A model generated the notes under the pieces. It was not told the origin of the DNA. It was given only the letters and a program-made list of their open reading frames with translations, and did not search any database. A stretch of 64,000 nt of DNA, from contig JARFIW010000884.1 in assembly GCA_036346225.1 (NCBI GenBank), positions 5,690,501 to 5,754,500 on the forward strand, written 5' to 3'. Numbering within the stretch: the stretch's first letter is position 1; each line of letters opens with the position of its first letter. Position numbers and translations under genes: made by a program. The DNA is from Platerodrilus igneus (taxonomy: Eukaryota > Arthropoda > Insecta > Coleoptera > Lycidae). Positions 1 through 11,947 of the stretch are shown in pieces.

Positions 1-2
1 TG

Positions 3-797
3 TTGTCGGGGGAAGTCCAGCGGAAGCTTTGGTTGTTTCAAGTATCCAGGGTATGCAGAGTCAGGGAGTGTCGGTGCCGCGCGCTTCCTATGCAGCGACT
101 TGCAACAAGCGTTAGGCCTGCGTTTGCCGTTAGGGTTGAAGAAAAGCCGGGCCAAAAAGACGATTTAATAACGACCCTAAACAAGAAGGTTGATCCAGCA
201 TGTGATGGTTTTGATATTGTCGAAGCTCGAAGGACGCGTAAAGGCAGTGTGGTGGTCGAGTGTGCTGGATGAGAAGACGCCAAGAAATTGCAGTCAAAGG
301 TCGGCGGGCACTGCAAAGAGCTCGTAGCGAAGACGATCGAGAAGGAGCATCCACAGGTCGTTCTCCCGGCGATGAAGGCTGAAGAGCTTGTGCGGTTCAT
401 TGAGAACTAGAATCCCCGTTTCGACAATTTGAAACTTGAAGACCACCTGAGAGAGAAGTTCAGGTTTGGCGGAAAGAGTCCTAGGGATCCTTTCGCCAAC
501 GTAGTCTTCGAAGTGAACCCCACACTTCGGAAGCGTATACTAGCTAATGCTATCAACCTCAGAGACCACTTCTCGATGACGCAGTGCTACGAATACGGTC
601 ATAGATCGATGGATTGCAGGGAGAAGGTACAGTGGTGCGGTAACTGTGCCGACACAGAGCATGAATTCAAGAATTGCCGGACGGCAGTCCCCTGCTGTGT
701 AGTTTGCGCCAGGGTAAACGACAGAACTGGCGGTGGCGCGAAGGTCGATACGCGCCACGACGCCAATTCGAGAAGATTCCCACGATGTTACGGTTGA
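3..797 (+). pseudogene. LINE copy A gag-like ORF1 relic with zinc knuckles
   Basis: This is the RNA-binding (gag-like) first ORF of LINE copy A. One frame runs through the whole interval with two in-frame stops, TGA at 270-272 and TAG at 408-410. Near the C-terminus lie zinc knuckles: a degenerate one (CYEYGHRSMDC, second Cys replaced by Tyr), an intact C-x2-C-x4-H-x4-C (CGNCADTEHEFKNC) and the start of a third (CCVVC). In related elements such proteins coat the element RNA and help the particle reach DNA. The N-terminus lies at or before the window edge. I infer a dead gene. Confidence 0.8.
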
Positions 798-869
798 AGA
801 ACGCAATCACACCTAACATCGATTATGGACTGTGAAGATAATCGAAATTCTATAAGAAACAAGAAGATT

Positions 870-1440
870 AAATTCGCGCAACTAAATCTCAAGAAATGTA
901 AAGCAACAAATAACTTGGTAAAGTTATTTGTCGAAAAAAATATCGAATCGGGCTTATTATACAGGAACCGCACCTGTATAGTCATAAAATAACAGGTTTT
1001 GGGAGAGAGGCTACCGTCGTAAACACGGATAGCGAACGACCGCGCAGCGGAATAATAATAAATAATGGCACGTGTGCCGGGATACTATTAAATAATTTGT
1101 CGAGCGAGTTTATAACCACCGTGGAAATAAAAACAGGGCCAACACGTTCTACATGATAAGCGCGTACCTTCCGCCAGTCGACTCCCGGCGTGGAAATCCT
1201 CAAATCGAGGATTTAATTAATCAAATAGAAGGCATCTTTCGAAAAATTGGTAGGAATAAAAAACTAATAATCGGGGGAGATTTTAATGCCAAGTCGCCAC
1301 TATGGGGTAGCTCCATCAAAGACGATAGGGGCTCACAGGTTGCCGATCTTCTGACGGAATGGGATCTTAGTGTGATAAACACTAATGATTCACCTACGTT
1401 TGAGTGGCATAGAGGCTGCATGAGATAACGCTCTCTGAGC
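870..1440 (+). pseudogene. LINE copy A APE endonuclease relic
   Basis: This is the N-terminal part of ORF2, the apurinic-type endonuclease that nicks the target for reverse transcription. An early piece (about 870-960) reads like the usual start of the domain (KFAQLNLKK). The clearest block is 1153-1428, with the motifs SAYLPP, GGDFNAKSPLWGS (metal-binding D/N) and the usual LSVINTNDSPTF. The frame changes and stops between the blocks show decay. The domain ends just before the SINE at 1672. The family assignment is strong because GDFNAK with the spacing to SPTF is diagnostic of APE-type LINEs. Confidence 0.8.
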
Positions 1441-1671
1441 ATAAATTAATTACTGGGATATTGATGACAAGAAAAGCGCAAACGAGCAATTAATTATCTT
1501 TCCGCGGTTCTGTAATAAAAAAGCAAATTGGGAGCGATTTAAACAAAAATTTGACGAAAGCATCCCTGCGCTCGAAAACAAGCTACTTAACTGCCGAGAG
1601 GCCGTTCAAATAGTAACACTCCTGGAAAAATTAAACGACGCGGTGGTAGATGCGTCGCCGTACTCCATGCC

Positions 1672-1968
1672 TTACATGTGATTTTCCAATGCTCCACCCT
1701 AAGGTACTATATTGGCCAGGAAGCGAGTTGTTTTTACCTGGAAAATTTGGAATTTTGCCGAACCCTTGCTGTTCCAAGCAAGGTAGGGATCTTTGACGTG
1801 CGTGACAACACTCACACACGGGACCTCCATTTTACCTCTCATCCGAACGAGGGTGTATTTTGTTAAAAATGCTCGTCTAACATTTTTCAAGCGGACCGTA
1901 TCGGGATTCGAACCCGGGAGCTCGGGCGTAGTAGTCGCACACATACCAACTACGCCACGAAACCGTTT
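1672..1968 (-). repeat. tRNA-derived SINE, full-length copy S1, with target duplications
   Basis: On the minus strand it starts with a tRNA-like head. The A box (TGGCGTAGTTGG) lies near 1960 and the B box (GGTTCGAATCC) near 1915. A body of about 190 bp follows, then a tail with a hairpin (1686-1715) and the end CACATGTAA. Perfect 12-bp direct repeats GTACTCCATGCC at 1660-1671 and 1969-1980 fix both ends, so the SINE is 297 bp. It lies inside LINE copy A and is therefore younger than that copy. Like other SINEs it has no coding capacity and would rely on a LINE for retrotransposition. Confidence 0.9.
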
Positions 1969-2039
1969 GTACTCCATGCCGCGGAAGAAATCACAGCGTA
2001 CCTTGGTGGACCGGCGAGCTAACCACCAAGCGGGCAGAA

Positions 2040-3475
2040 ACGTGTAGCCGAAGACGCCGCTATCAACTCGCCTCGGGAAAAATAAAAGAACAACGGAGAA
2101 TCAAATATAATCAAACTAACCGCGAATATAAAATATTAATAGAAGAAACGGGAACCAATAAAGTTAAGAATTCTGCACGCGAAATTCCGAAAAGGAACCC
2201 TGGGGAACCGCATACCGCGTAATAAGGGGTAAACAACAGAAAATCGCGCTCGGTAATACAAAGAAAACAAATGGCGAATACATTGAAGGTTTTAAAACAA
2301 CGGCGGAATATTTAGTACAGAAATTCTTCCCATAGGATAATCCCAAGGACGATGAGGGGTCGCACGATTTAGTACGTCGGGAAGCTACATAGGCACAAGG
2401 GACAGGTGGCGATAAGGCAATGTTAGTTCACAAGGTCGTAAGAGCTCTTAAGAGAATGAACCATAAGAAGGCACCGTGGCATGACGGAACCACTTCAGAT
2501 GCAGCTCTGCAGGCGTGCCTGTTAGCCCCGTGTGTCTTTGCCGGGTTGTTTAATCGTTGTTTGGAGAGGGGCACTTTTCCGCGTTGCTGGAAAGTCCAGA
2601 ACGTGAAATTTATCCCTAAACCCGAAGAGGCGGACGCGTCAGGCTCGGGCAGCTATTTCCAATTAGCTTGCTACCGGTGCTGGAAAAAGCTTTGGACCGC
2701 GTTATGACTATGCGAGTTGAGCAATTAGTGCAAGACAACGGCGGTTTTAATAACCGACAGTTCGGTTTTATGGAGGGAAAGTCGACTATCGACGCGTTAG
2801 AGTTCGTTGTCGGGGAAATTAAGCAGACGAAAGATGCTAAAGAGCATTGTGTCGTTGTTGCTTTGGACAATTGAGGAGCACTTGATGCTGCCTGGTGGCC
2901 ATTAATCCTTTGAAAGTTAGATTGTAAGGGTTGTCCGCAAAACCTGATGTCTTTGGTCAAGAGTTAATTCTCGGGGCGATTGGCACAGGTTGAAATCCCG
3001 AGCGAAGTTTTCTTGCGCGAGGTGAAAAGGGGATGCCCGCAGGGGTCATTCTGTGGTCCCACTTTCTGGAAGTTGTTGTATCAGAGCATCTTTAGGGTCA
3101 ATTTGCCCACAGGATGCTCAATCGTTGGGTATGTGGATGATACGCTTTTAATTATCAGATCGCGATTACTAATGGACATGCGAACAAAACCAAACGAGGC
3201 GCTAAATAAGTTGCACAAATGGTCGCAGGCGGTACAATTAAAATTTAACACATCGAAATCGGAGGCGCTCTATTTTGGGACGAAACCGGGACAGTGACCC
3301 CCTAGGCTAGAGCTAGGAGGGGATAAAATGCCGTTCAAAGAAGCCATCACATACCTCGGTGTCAAGATAGATAATAAATTAAATTGGAAAGTGCACGTAC
3401 AGCACGTAAAAAAAGGGCAGCGAAATATCAAATAAAATGATGGCGGCAACAAAAGGATATTGAGGTTTCAGGGGC
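2040..3475 (+). pseudogene. LINE copy A reverse transcriptase relic
   Basis: This is the polymerase domain of ORF2, which copies the element RNA at the nicked target. It is broken into several frames. The fingers start at 2420-2707 (KRMNHKKAPWHDG, normally K-x-PGxDG; then CLERGTFPRCWK). The block at 2668-2874 has LPVLEKALDRV and NRQFGFMEGKSTIDA. The palm is at 2980-3297 with GCPQGS and the catalytic box GYVDDTLL. The motif A aspartate would be near 2860-2880, where the frame ends (VVALDN then stop). The thumb is only partly readable. The interval is interrupted upstream by the SINE. Confidence 0.82.
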
Positions 3476-3481
3476 GAACCG

Positions 3482-4596
3482 TTGAGGACACTCTATGCCG
3501 AGTCGGCAATACTGAACGCAGCATCTGTATGGGCGGAAGGTTGTAAAGTATGGGAAATGTGTCAATTGACGAACGTACAACGCATAACCGTGGTAAAGGT
3601 AGCGAGGGCGTATAGGACCACCTCCACGGAGGCGGTCCTTCTAATCAGTAGGACTCTCCCTATCGAATATGCCGTTAGGGAAATTAGAGATAGAAGATTA
3701 GTTAACACAGGAAAAGGATAGGAAATTAAAGAAAGTATGAATCTTGCAAATACAAAGGTTGGGATGAAGATCGTTACGGAAGATTCACGTAAGGACTATG
3801 GGCAAGCAGGCGCAGCATTTGCTGTATATAATGAGCAAAGGGAAGTGCTTCGGTTTCAGTGCGAATTGGTTGCTATACGGAAAGCTAACGATTATGTGAT
3901 AAATCACACGGGTAGAAACGTGTATTACATCAGCGATAGTAAATCCGCACTGACGACCCTAACAAATATGAACACCTCGACAGATCTTCAAGCGGACGCC
4001 TGGAGGGTAGCACATACGGCGCTCCGGTTTCGACATTTAAAATTGTGTTGGGTTAGATCGCACGATGGTAACGTAGGAAATGATAGGGCTGAAGAATTAG
4101 CTAAAGAGACCGCGACGGGCGACTTCCGGATATCTCACTCGTCGATACCGAGGTCTCTGATTAAAAGAAAGCTGCGGGAAAGATCAATACGACAATGGGA
4201 AGAGTGGTGGAACAACGCTGCCACGGGCAGGTTGACACATAAATTCATACGAGTATAGCGGCTAGAAATAAGATCGAGGTGAAGCTCAACCATAAAATGG
4301 TGCAGCTGATAACAGGGCACGGCGCCCTGAAAGCGTACTTACAAAGATTCGGTTTAACCGACAGCGACCGCTGCGAATGCGGCAATAACGCAGAAAGCGC
4401 AGAGCACGTGCTCTTCGACTGCCCGCTCGAGGTGGTAAATCGAGGTTTAGCTAATAGGAAATTAGCTATCGTAGGGCTAGCATGGCCAAAGAGCCTAGAA
4501 AAAGTCGGGGAAGTGACTAACAAGAAGGCGTTCTGGGCAGCCTTCAAAAAATTTGCGGAAAGGGTTGCAAGATTAGATGGTGATACCTGCGCGTAA
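3482..4596 (+). pseudogene. LINE copy A RNase H and C-terminal Cys/His domain relic
   Basis: The RNase H removes element RNA from the RNA/DNA hybrid. The readable frame 3737-4258 has CELVAIRKA (catalytic Glu), YISDSKSALT (Asp) and VRSHDGNVGNDRAEELAKE (His and last Asp). The first Asp block is damaged: TEDSRKD here stands where the intact copy C has YTDGSRMDD. The following frame 4279-4596 holds DRCECGNNAESAEHVLFDCP, a Cys/His motif common at the end of I/R1-type LINE proteins. Stops and frame changes separate the parts. It aligns throughout with the intact copy C ORF at 22426-23682. Confidence 0.85.
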
Positions 4597-5155
4597 ATCG
4601 GAATGAGAAGGGGAGGGAGAAAATTGGAAAAAATTTTAATTTATTTTTAACTTAGCATGATATATGAGTTATGAGCATGATATAACTACCTAAAACCTGT
4701 TAATTTAAAAACAACCAAAAAAAAAACAAAGCAAAAACCAATAACCAAAAGTCTATTATGCACGACGAACCACCACACCACACTAAAACAATCACTATCT
4801 TACCCTTAAAGGCACGGAATATCGGGAATAAATCAAAACTTAATCCGGCCCAATAAATAATAACAAAATAAATCAAAAACGCTACCTAAATTAAATCAGT
4901 TAAGTAAACACAGAAAATAAAACAGAGTGAAACCGCGCATCCCCCTAGAACTTAAAAGTGGGAGTGATTGTGACCCTTCCAAAACGTTTAGTGCATACCC
5001 ACCAGGGCTTTAACAGTGCATATTCAACTCTCCTTAGAAGTAATGTACAAATAGATGTAGACAGACGACCAGATCTTCGGATGCTAGAGAAATTTATATA
5101 CGAGGCAAGAATAAAATCGTGGCGGCTGTACTCGCATAAGTATTGATTTGTATTA

Positions 5156-8100
5156 ACAAGCAGATTGTTATAAAGTTCCAAATATCCCCTCTCCCTTGTT
5201 TATCTTTTTTCTATTTTTTCTTTTAGTTTCTAAGTCACTGCATAGTTAGAGGGTTGTTGCCTCACGACAAAGGCTCATGGGAGTGAGAAACCTACGTCTA
5301 GTCGTGTATCGCCACTGTCTTCCTCTGATTTACGTTAAAGCCGTCTTATTTGGTCTGTAGACCGATTCTCTGTTGATCGACGCAGGAATGTGCAGACTGC
5401 ATCCCCATTTCTATTTGGTCCTTCATGCTGTTCGTATGAACTAGTTCCGCTCCTCGAAACTTCTCCTTTTGGAGGATATGAGTAAAAACCTCTTTTCAAG
5501 TTCCTACGAGATCACTCTACTCAATTGGGAGTCCTGACGAGTATTAGGTCTACGAACCAAAAATTAATTTTTAGCTTGTCTTTCCTTTAAATTTTTTTCT
5601 TAAGACATTACCTTATCTTAATTATTAGCTAAACCATTAATGTTTAGTGAGCATTTTTCTCTTTGATGATATCCTAAAAATTTTATCTCAACAAATTAAT
5701 ATTTTGAACGACAAAGGGTTTTTACTTATATGTCCCTTTTGAGTTATCTTGGAGACCTTATCTTATATAATTAAGATAAAACCATAAATGGTTGGTTAGT
5801 TATCTTTTCTTGGAACTATCACAGAGATTTCATCTTACCTGGTTAACATTTCGGACCGCGAAACCGTCGAAACTATCTTCCAGGTTTTACCTTACTTACA
5901 CAATACTAATACCATAAATGGTTAGGTATTTATATTTCTCTTTGCAATTATCTTTGAGATGTTACTTTATCTTACCTTTGCTTTAAAGCAAATAAATAAT
6001 GTATATCTTGGAAAATACCTTTGAGAAATTACCTTATCTATTTGATGTTCCAAACCTTTGGTATTTATGACCAAAAGTAGGATTTATTATTATAAAAAAG
6101 AAATTTTGTATTTGATAGGATGGATTTAAGAAATTATGCATCATTATTGCAGTAGTACTAACTAATTTACGTTTTTGCTGCTAAGATGTATTTTGTCCTT
6201 ATCTTGTTAAAAACCAATATGAAATTTGGTTATCTTAAGCGAATATCTTAAAAGATATTAATGAGAATTTGTATGCACTAATATGCAACGATAAAAATGA
6301 ACTTTGTAGTTAGTTTTATAGTGAATTTAAGTGTTAGAGCCTCATACCCTCTGGTGAAACTTGTGGTCTCGGTGTGGCGGCAAACAAAACCTTTGCGCGC
6401 TTAGACGAGGTAGTCTGAATATCGGGTAGCTACTTGTTTCCTGGTATCAAGTATTACTGCGGTTCAGAAACCAGGTGGTGCCTAGAGACATTATTTAATT
6501 TAGTTTTCCGAGTATGCGAGCTCTTGTACAAAGATATTTTTTTTTATATTTTTTCCTTTTGAAGCTTTGAGGCGATTGTTGTGCCTTTTGGTTGCAATAA
6601 GTTACATTTTAATACTAATATTAAGGAAATTTTGAACCCAGTAAGGGAAAGCTTTTTTCCCATACTATATTTTATTAAGTCTAAGTAAAATTTATAATTA
6701 TAATTTCCCACGAACCAGAAAACAATAACCCAAAATTTATTGCCTTTATTCCGCACAAGCACGCATTTCTTAAGAAAAGAAATGTGCGGCCAGCACGGAT
6801 AGCTATGACAAGCGTTGTATGAAGCCCGTGGTAACGAGGCATTTTGAAAACAGGGGACTTGACCACCGTCTATCGAACAATATCCGAAGTATTGAACGTG
6901 TGTACGCGTTAATTCCGGACGCAGCGTTCCTTTCGCATCCTTTTACTGTCCTTTACTTACCTAATAAACATCTCGTGTTACGTGAAAGTGTAAAGTTAAT
7001 CGCACTTCGTCGCCAGAATTTCGTTAAATAGAAGAAACTAATCCTATGCTACAAAGACCCATCTGAAAATGAGCGGATGGTGTTTTTTGGTGCAGCTAAT
7101 GAGCAAGTAAGTCCCTGGCTTATTTTTACATTGTTAGCTTTACCCGTTTGAAGGCAATAATTGCAACCAAATGTGGGGTATAATAAATTACGACCGGGTT
7201 TATGTAATCATCGACATCGCAGAAAAACCTAATAAAATGAAATATTTGAAATCCCTGTTCCTTGTAACAAAATGTAAAATAATAAGTAAAATAATATTCC
7301 TTGCCTAAAGTTATGTCTTTGTGTGAATTTTGATAACAATTTATGAATATAATGTGCAATTATTATCAAAAAATGAAAAACGAATTCTACTTTAACGCCC
7401 TGTATCTTTTTCCACAGTAACATTTTATCAGGCGTATTGGGTTCAATCCTATTTTGGTCCAAATAAACTGCGCTTATTCTATGTTCCAATAGTTATGACT
7501 CGTCCTGTATAATAAAATGTTTATTTTGTTAAAATGTAAAAGTTTTATTCGACTGTTAAAATAGGCAGTCTATTATGGGGAACCCTTTGTAGATTACGAA
7601 ATATTTTATTATGCATTTCAAATTTTAGGACAAGTACGTATGTTTTATATACATATTCGTACCATTACTTTATAGCGCTACCCGCGACTCTATCCTATGA
7701 CCAGTTTAAAAGGTAACCTAAAATATTTCCCTTATTTTCCAGGAATTGGCGTTAACTATCGTATTGAAATTTGGTTCTTCTGGTCTAAGTTAACTTGCTT
7801 ATGAATTGGCAAAAATGTTCCGATATCTAAAGAGTAATTTTAAGCCTTTTGGAGCAATGCTTACACCGACAATGAGGACTGTACAAGCTAGGTACATAGG
7901 GTTCTAAAAAATGCATCCTAAGATTAATTTGGGAAAATAGAATATGGATATTTTCACAAATCAACCAACCTATCGGTCACAAAAATAGTTTCATTTCAAA
8001 TTATTTAGTTGAGTTTCTTAAAATGTTCTATTGTCCCGGTTCAAAGTAATTTTTCATACGTGAAGAGTAAACTTCATGCAAATTTCTAGTTGTATGATTG

Positions 8101-9439
8101 TATTTTGAAAAATCTAACTTTTTTTTATTGAATTTATTTAAGTTGCTACACATTCGAATACTCTGAAAACAGCCAAATTACTTTATGCCTAATGGAATAT
8201 TGGAAAAGTTTTTAGTAATAAAACGAGTGAATCGTGGTATTTGTATTCACCTCTTAACGATCAACAACTGTGCTTAACGACTACAAAATTTCCAAGTTTT
8301 ATTAGTAGCGATTTAAGATAAATTTAAAGAGAATGTTGTGGGGTTTAACTGTTCAATTTTGTACTTTAAGTTCCATTTAGGCTTTTCAATAAACTTCAGT
8401 AACCTTAACTGAACATATTGTGAATATTGTTGGTAGTATTTATGGCGCTGGCATTTTTAAGATTCAGAACGTATGCCTACTTTATACTATTAAATATTCG
8501 CTTATTACATTAGATTAGATATAAAGTTTTAACCCCTTATTGCTGTTTTTCAAAAGATCTCTATAATCTTATATCTAATTATATTCGGGATGACTAAGTT
8601 AATAATACCTACGTACAAGTTGAAGAAAATATTGGCTCTGGGTCACCAAGATCTAACGTTGCCCCGAATCTTAGAATGGAAACTATTTTCTCTAATAAAA
8701 TCATAGTACTTAAGGAATAATCAATTAGCCAAGTCGTCCGTAGAATGTAGAAATAGAATTAAGATTTATACCTCAGCTACAGAGGTTAGTTTTAAACGCA
8801 ATCTGATGCTTGCATCTTCATTTCTAAAAATAAGACAAATATATTTTTGTGTACTGAATAAACAGAACTTTTTTTTCAAAAATCTAATTTTATTACAAAT
8901 TCAATCTCGTTTCTGCATCGAACGAATATGTAAAGTAGGGAATAGTACTCAAATGGGCAGGGTTCCATATAATGTTGAATGTATACTAGTAATAAAATAA
9001 TCTGCGGGTTTTAAGGCAACTGTATAGATGACACTGGTGGCGTATAAAGTGAGAACGTGTAACGCTAGTGCTTTAAACAAACATTAGGTAATAGGAAAGA
9101 ATTTATTAATTTCAGTTAATTAAATAAGCTTTTATTACGAAAACACTGAAATATTTGTAGAAGCTTTTGTCAAGTGTAAACAGACTTTGAGAAAGTAGTA
9201 TTAGGTTGACAGGTGTTTTGGAAGTATGTAGTACATGGCGGTAATAAAGATACTGTAGATGAAGAGTTGTATTATTTTAAAAAGTAACAAACATGACATG
9301 GTACTGTGGAATAAGCAGTGCAAGTAGAAAGAAAAAAGATAACTGTTGTGTTATTAAGAAGATATTTTTGTGTCTACCTAAGAAAGTGTGGTTAAGTGAT
9401 TATATTGCGATTCACATTAGTTATTAAAATTAAAACGAA
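5156..9439. other. AT-rich stretch without recognised gene
   Basis: No coding region can be supported here. The stretch holds degenerate tandem repeats at about 5590-6080. Near 7120-7510, minus strand, there is what looks like one arm of an old mariner-type transposon: a CAGGACGAGTC terminus beside a TA at 7509-7510. The 440 bp upstream of the gypsy gag at 9440 showed no sequence repeated after that element, so no LTR was found. Confidence 0.6.
5590..6080. repeat. Degenerate tandem repeat with CCTTATCTTA and ACCATAAATGGT words
   Basis: The words CCTTATCTTA or close variants recur near 5610, 5758, 5890, 5970 and 6030. ACCATAAATGGT, almost its own reverse complement, occurs near 5790 and 5912, and a variant near 5630. 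Spacing varies from about 60 to 140 bp, so the array is old or irregular. Confidence 0.5.
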
Positions 9440-10072
9440 ATGAATAATCTAAAGCAACCGGATGTATTAACATTAGACGGTGATGTGGCAAAAAGTTTTA
9501 AAAAATGGAAACAGCGATTTTTGGTTTATATGTCAGCGTCTGGTAATGACACGAATGTAAAACTTACACCAGAAAGGAAGGTAGCTATTTTGTAACATAC
9601 CATTGAAATGGAAGTTCACGAAATTAATCTTACACTAGATATTAGTGAAGCTATTAAACAGGATTGGAAACTAGTACTAGACACATTAGAAGAACACTTA
9701 CTACCCGAATCAAATGAAACTATTAACCGACACATTTTTAATACCAGAAATCAAAAGGAAGCTGAATCAGTTGATATGTTTGTCACAGATTTAAGAATAA
9801 AGCAGCAGAATTAGCTGATATACACACAAAACAACTTGTAGAGGAATCTATAGTGCATGGTGTAAAGAAAAAACTGTTAATAATGAAGACAAATATAGAT
9901 CTTTTGAAAGAAATACTAATAAAATCAAGGCTAGATTCAAAAGTCAATGTTAGTCCTGTGGTTATTTACATGTACCAAACAAGTGTCTATCTTATAGGAG
10001 AATGTGTAATAATTGTAAGAAGTATGGGCATTTTCAGAAAATGTACAGATACAAAAGAATACAAGTGTTAGA
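9440..10072 (+). pseudogene. Ty3/gypsy gag relic
   Basis: The likely start codon is ATG at 9440-9442. The frame reads MNNLKQPDVLTLDGD and runs to 9814 with one internal stop (TAA 9593-9595). A frame change follows, then a block to about 10070. The second part ends in a zinc knuckle, CNNCKKYGHFQKMY, where the final Cys of C-x2-C-x4-H-x4-C has become Tyr. The protein would form the virus-like particle. The early motif FKKWKQRFLVYM is typical of insect gypsy gag proteins. Broken. Confidence 0.7.
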
Positions 10073-10415
10073 AGGTCTGGATGATAAAGACGACGATAAT
10101 GATGAAGATGCAATGTTTATTAATGGCATTGAAGTAGATAAAAATAATTTTGATAGTGATGTCGAAAATGTACAGATGTTACAAGAATGGTTTCAGAAGG
10201 TAGAGGTGAATAAACAAAAAATCTTATGTAAAGTGGACACTGGTGCTGAAGTAAATATTTTAAATAGTGACACTGCAGAAAAGTTAAACGTAATAATCAA
10301 ACCATCGTCAATAAAACTAAAGAATTACAATGGGTCACTCATTGAAGTGAAAAGAAAAACAATCATTCATGTAATGTTAGAGGAATTGAAAATTTGCAGA
10401 AATTCCATGATGTAG
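10073..10415 (+). pseudogene. Ty3/gypsy aspartic protease relic
   Basis: This frame continues from the zinc knuckle through an acidic linker (DDKDDDNDED) into a retroviral-type protease. The active-site motif is VDTGAEVNIL (D-T-G-A), at about 10237-10266. The protease would cleave the Gag-Pol polyprotein in the particle. The open frame ends with a stop at 10413-10415, and the protein then continues in a different frame toward the reverse transcriptase. Confidence 0.75.
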
Positions 10416-10549
10416 TTTTCAAAGTACCATGTATTATACGGCTACCTTTCATAAAAGAGTTTAATATTTTAAAACGTATCGAAATAGTTTTAGAAAGCCA
10501 GACTAGCATGGTTAAGAAGTTAGTATTGAAAAATAAAAGATATTTATAA

Positions 10550-11611
10550 GATAAAAATTAAGGACAATTGCCAACCAGTGGCTGAAGCTCCTAGAAAAAT
10601 ACCTATTGGGTTAGAAGAAAACCTGAAAAAAGAGTTATCGAAAATGGAAGAATTAGGAATTATAAGACGAGTTACACATCCTACTGAATGGGTTATTTCA
10701 ATGGTTATAGTAAAGAAAAATGACAATTCGGTAAAATTGTGTCTTGACCCTCAAAATTTGAATAAAAGTATTATCAGAGAAAGATTTCAACTACCAAGAT
10801 TTGTGAAAATTGTTGCGAAAATGGGCAATGCCAAAATATTCACCATTTTGGATGGCAATAAAGGATTTTACCAAATAAAGCTTCAGTCAACTGCTAACGA
10901 CTTTTAATGCAGGAAAATATGGGAGATGGTGCTATCAGCGTATGCCGTTTGATTTGTGTTCAGCATAAGAAATATTTCACCGGAGTGTTTAAGGATATAT
11001 TTGGTGACATACCTGGTGTAGAAATTTACATTGATGATTTGCTAATCTTTGGAGAGAATGAAAAACAGCATTATAAAAGAGTGAAGGCGGTGCTAGATAG
11101 AGCTTGACAGTGTAATGTGAAATTTAACGAAAACAAGTGTAAGTTCGGGCTAAGTAAAGTTAAGTATTTAGGACATGTGTTTAGTGAACATGGATTAAAG
11201 GTTGACAAAAGCAAAGTGCAAGGTATTCTTGACGTGGAACAACCAAATAGTAAACAATATCTACAAGTGTTATTAGGGTTTGTGACATATGTAAGTAAAT
11301 TTATATCTAATTTAAGTGATATTACACATTCCACGCGTCAATTGTTAAAAAAGATTGTCGAATTTACATGGTCTGAAAATGTAAAATGTGATTTTGAAAG
11401 GTTAACAGAAATGTTGAGTAGGTTACCGATTCTTAAATTTTATTCTAGTAAATCTGTAGTATTGTCAGTAGATAGTAGCAGTGTAGGATTAGACGCAATT
11501 TTAATGCAGGACAACTTTCCGGTGGCTTATGCGTCTAAGGCCGTAACGGCTAATCAAAAAAATGTAGGCTCAAATAGAAAGAGAATTGTTAGCCATTGTG
11601 CACGGATGTGA
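10550..11611 (+). pseudogene. Ty3/gypsy reverse transcriptase and RNase H start, relic
   Basis: The first block (10578-10907) has the fingers and palm start: PRKIPIGLEENLKKEL, the motif EELGIIRRVTHPTEW, and TILDGNKGFYQI, where Ty3/gypsy usually has D-x-x-x-GFHQI. The second (10907-11107) holds the catalytic box YIDDLLIFG at about 11030. The third (11117-11611) has FGLSKVKYLGHVFSEHG (thumb) and then the RNase H start VLSVDSSSVGLDAIL with its first Asp. A stop at 10904-10906 and a TGA near 11106 separate the blocks. The order and motifs are diagnostic of Ty3/gypsy Pol. Confidence 0.85.
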
Positions 11612-11947
11612 ACGATTCCACCAATATGTTGATGGGAAGACCATTGGGGTGGAAAGTGACCATAAACCATTGGAAATTTAAAAAAAAGATTAAATGATAC
11701 GCCACTTAGATTGCAGAGGTTGAGATTAAGATTACAACCTTACGATATTATTGTAAAATATAAACCAAGTAAAGAACTTATAATGGCAGATGCCTTATCG
11801 AGGTCATATAATAAAAATGTTACGGGATTATCAAATGTTGATCACGATGTGGAGTTACATATATGCATGGTGGTTAACAATTTACAAATCAGCAAAATGA
11901 CAAACGAGAGGTATTCAAGCAAGAAACTTGTAAAGACCGCAAATTGA
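11612..11947 (+). pseudogene. Ty3/gypsy RNase H end and linker, relic
   Basis: About 11590-11680 encodes the end of the RNase H (CERFHQYVDG, then VESDHKPLE) in shifted frames. The frame 11711-11947 begins MQRLRLRLQPYDIIVKYKPS and continues KELIMADALSRS, the standard transition motif of Ty3/gypsy RNase H (YxPGKxxxxADALSR). It joins the reverse transcriptase to the integrase. Confidence 0.8.

Larger units (their letters stand above)
1..5155 (+). mobile_element. LINE copy A (I/R1/LOA-like non-LTR retrotransposon), decayed
   Basis: This is a nearly full-length but inactive non-LTR retrotransposon, cut by the window start. In order it holds a gag-like ORF with zinc knuckles, an APE endonuclease, a reverse transcriptase with a YVDD box, an RNase H and a C-terminal Cys/His motif, then about 560 bp of 3' UTR. 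The part from about 3480 on matches LINE copies B and C (minus strand, 18.6-23.7 kb), including the 3' UTR. The match stops near 5155, so the structured 3' terminus seen in the other copies is missing. A SINE sits inside at 1672-1968. The combination APE plus RNase H points to the I supergroup; the clade is not resolved. Confidence 0.85.

Noticed and set aside
1890..1968. Functional tRNA gene at the SINE heads
   Set aside because: The A and B boxes are there, but each lies at the start of a repeat with a shared body and tail bounded by target duplications (S1, S2), so these are SINE heads.
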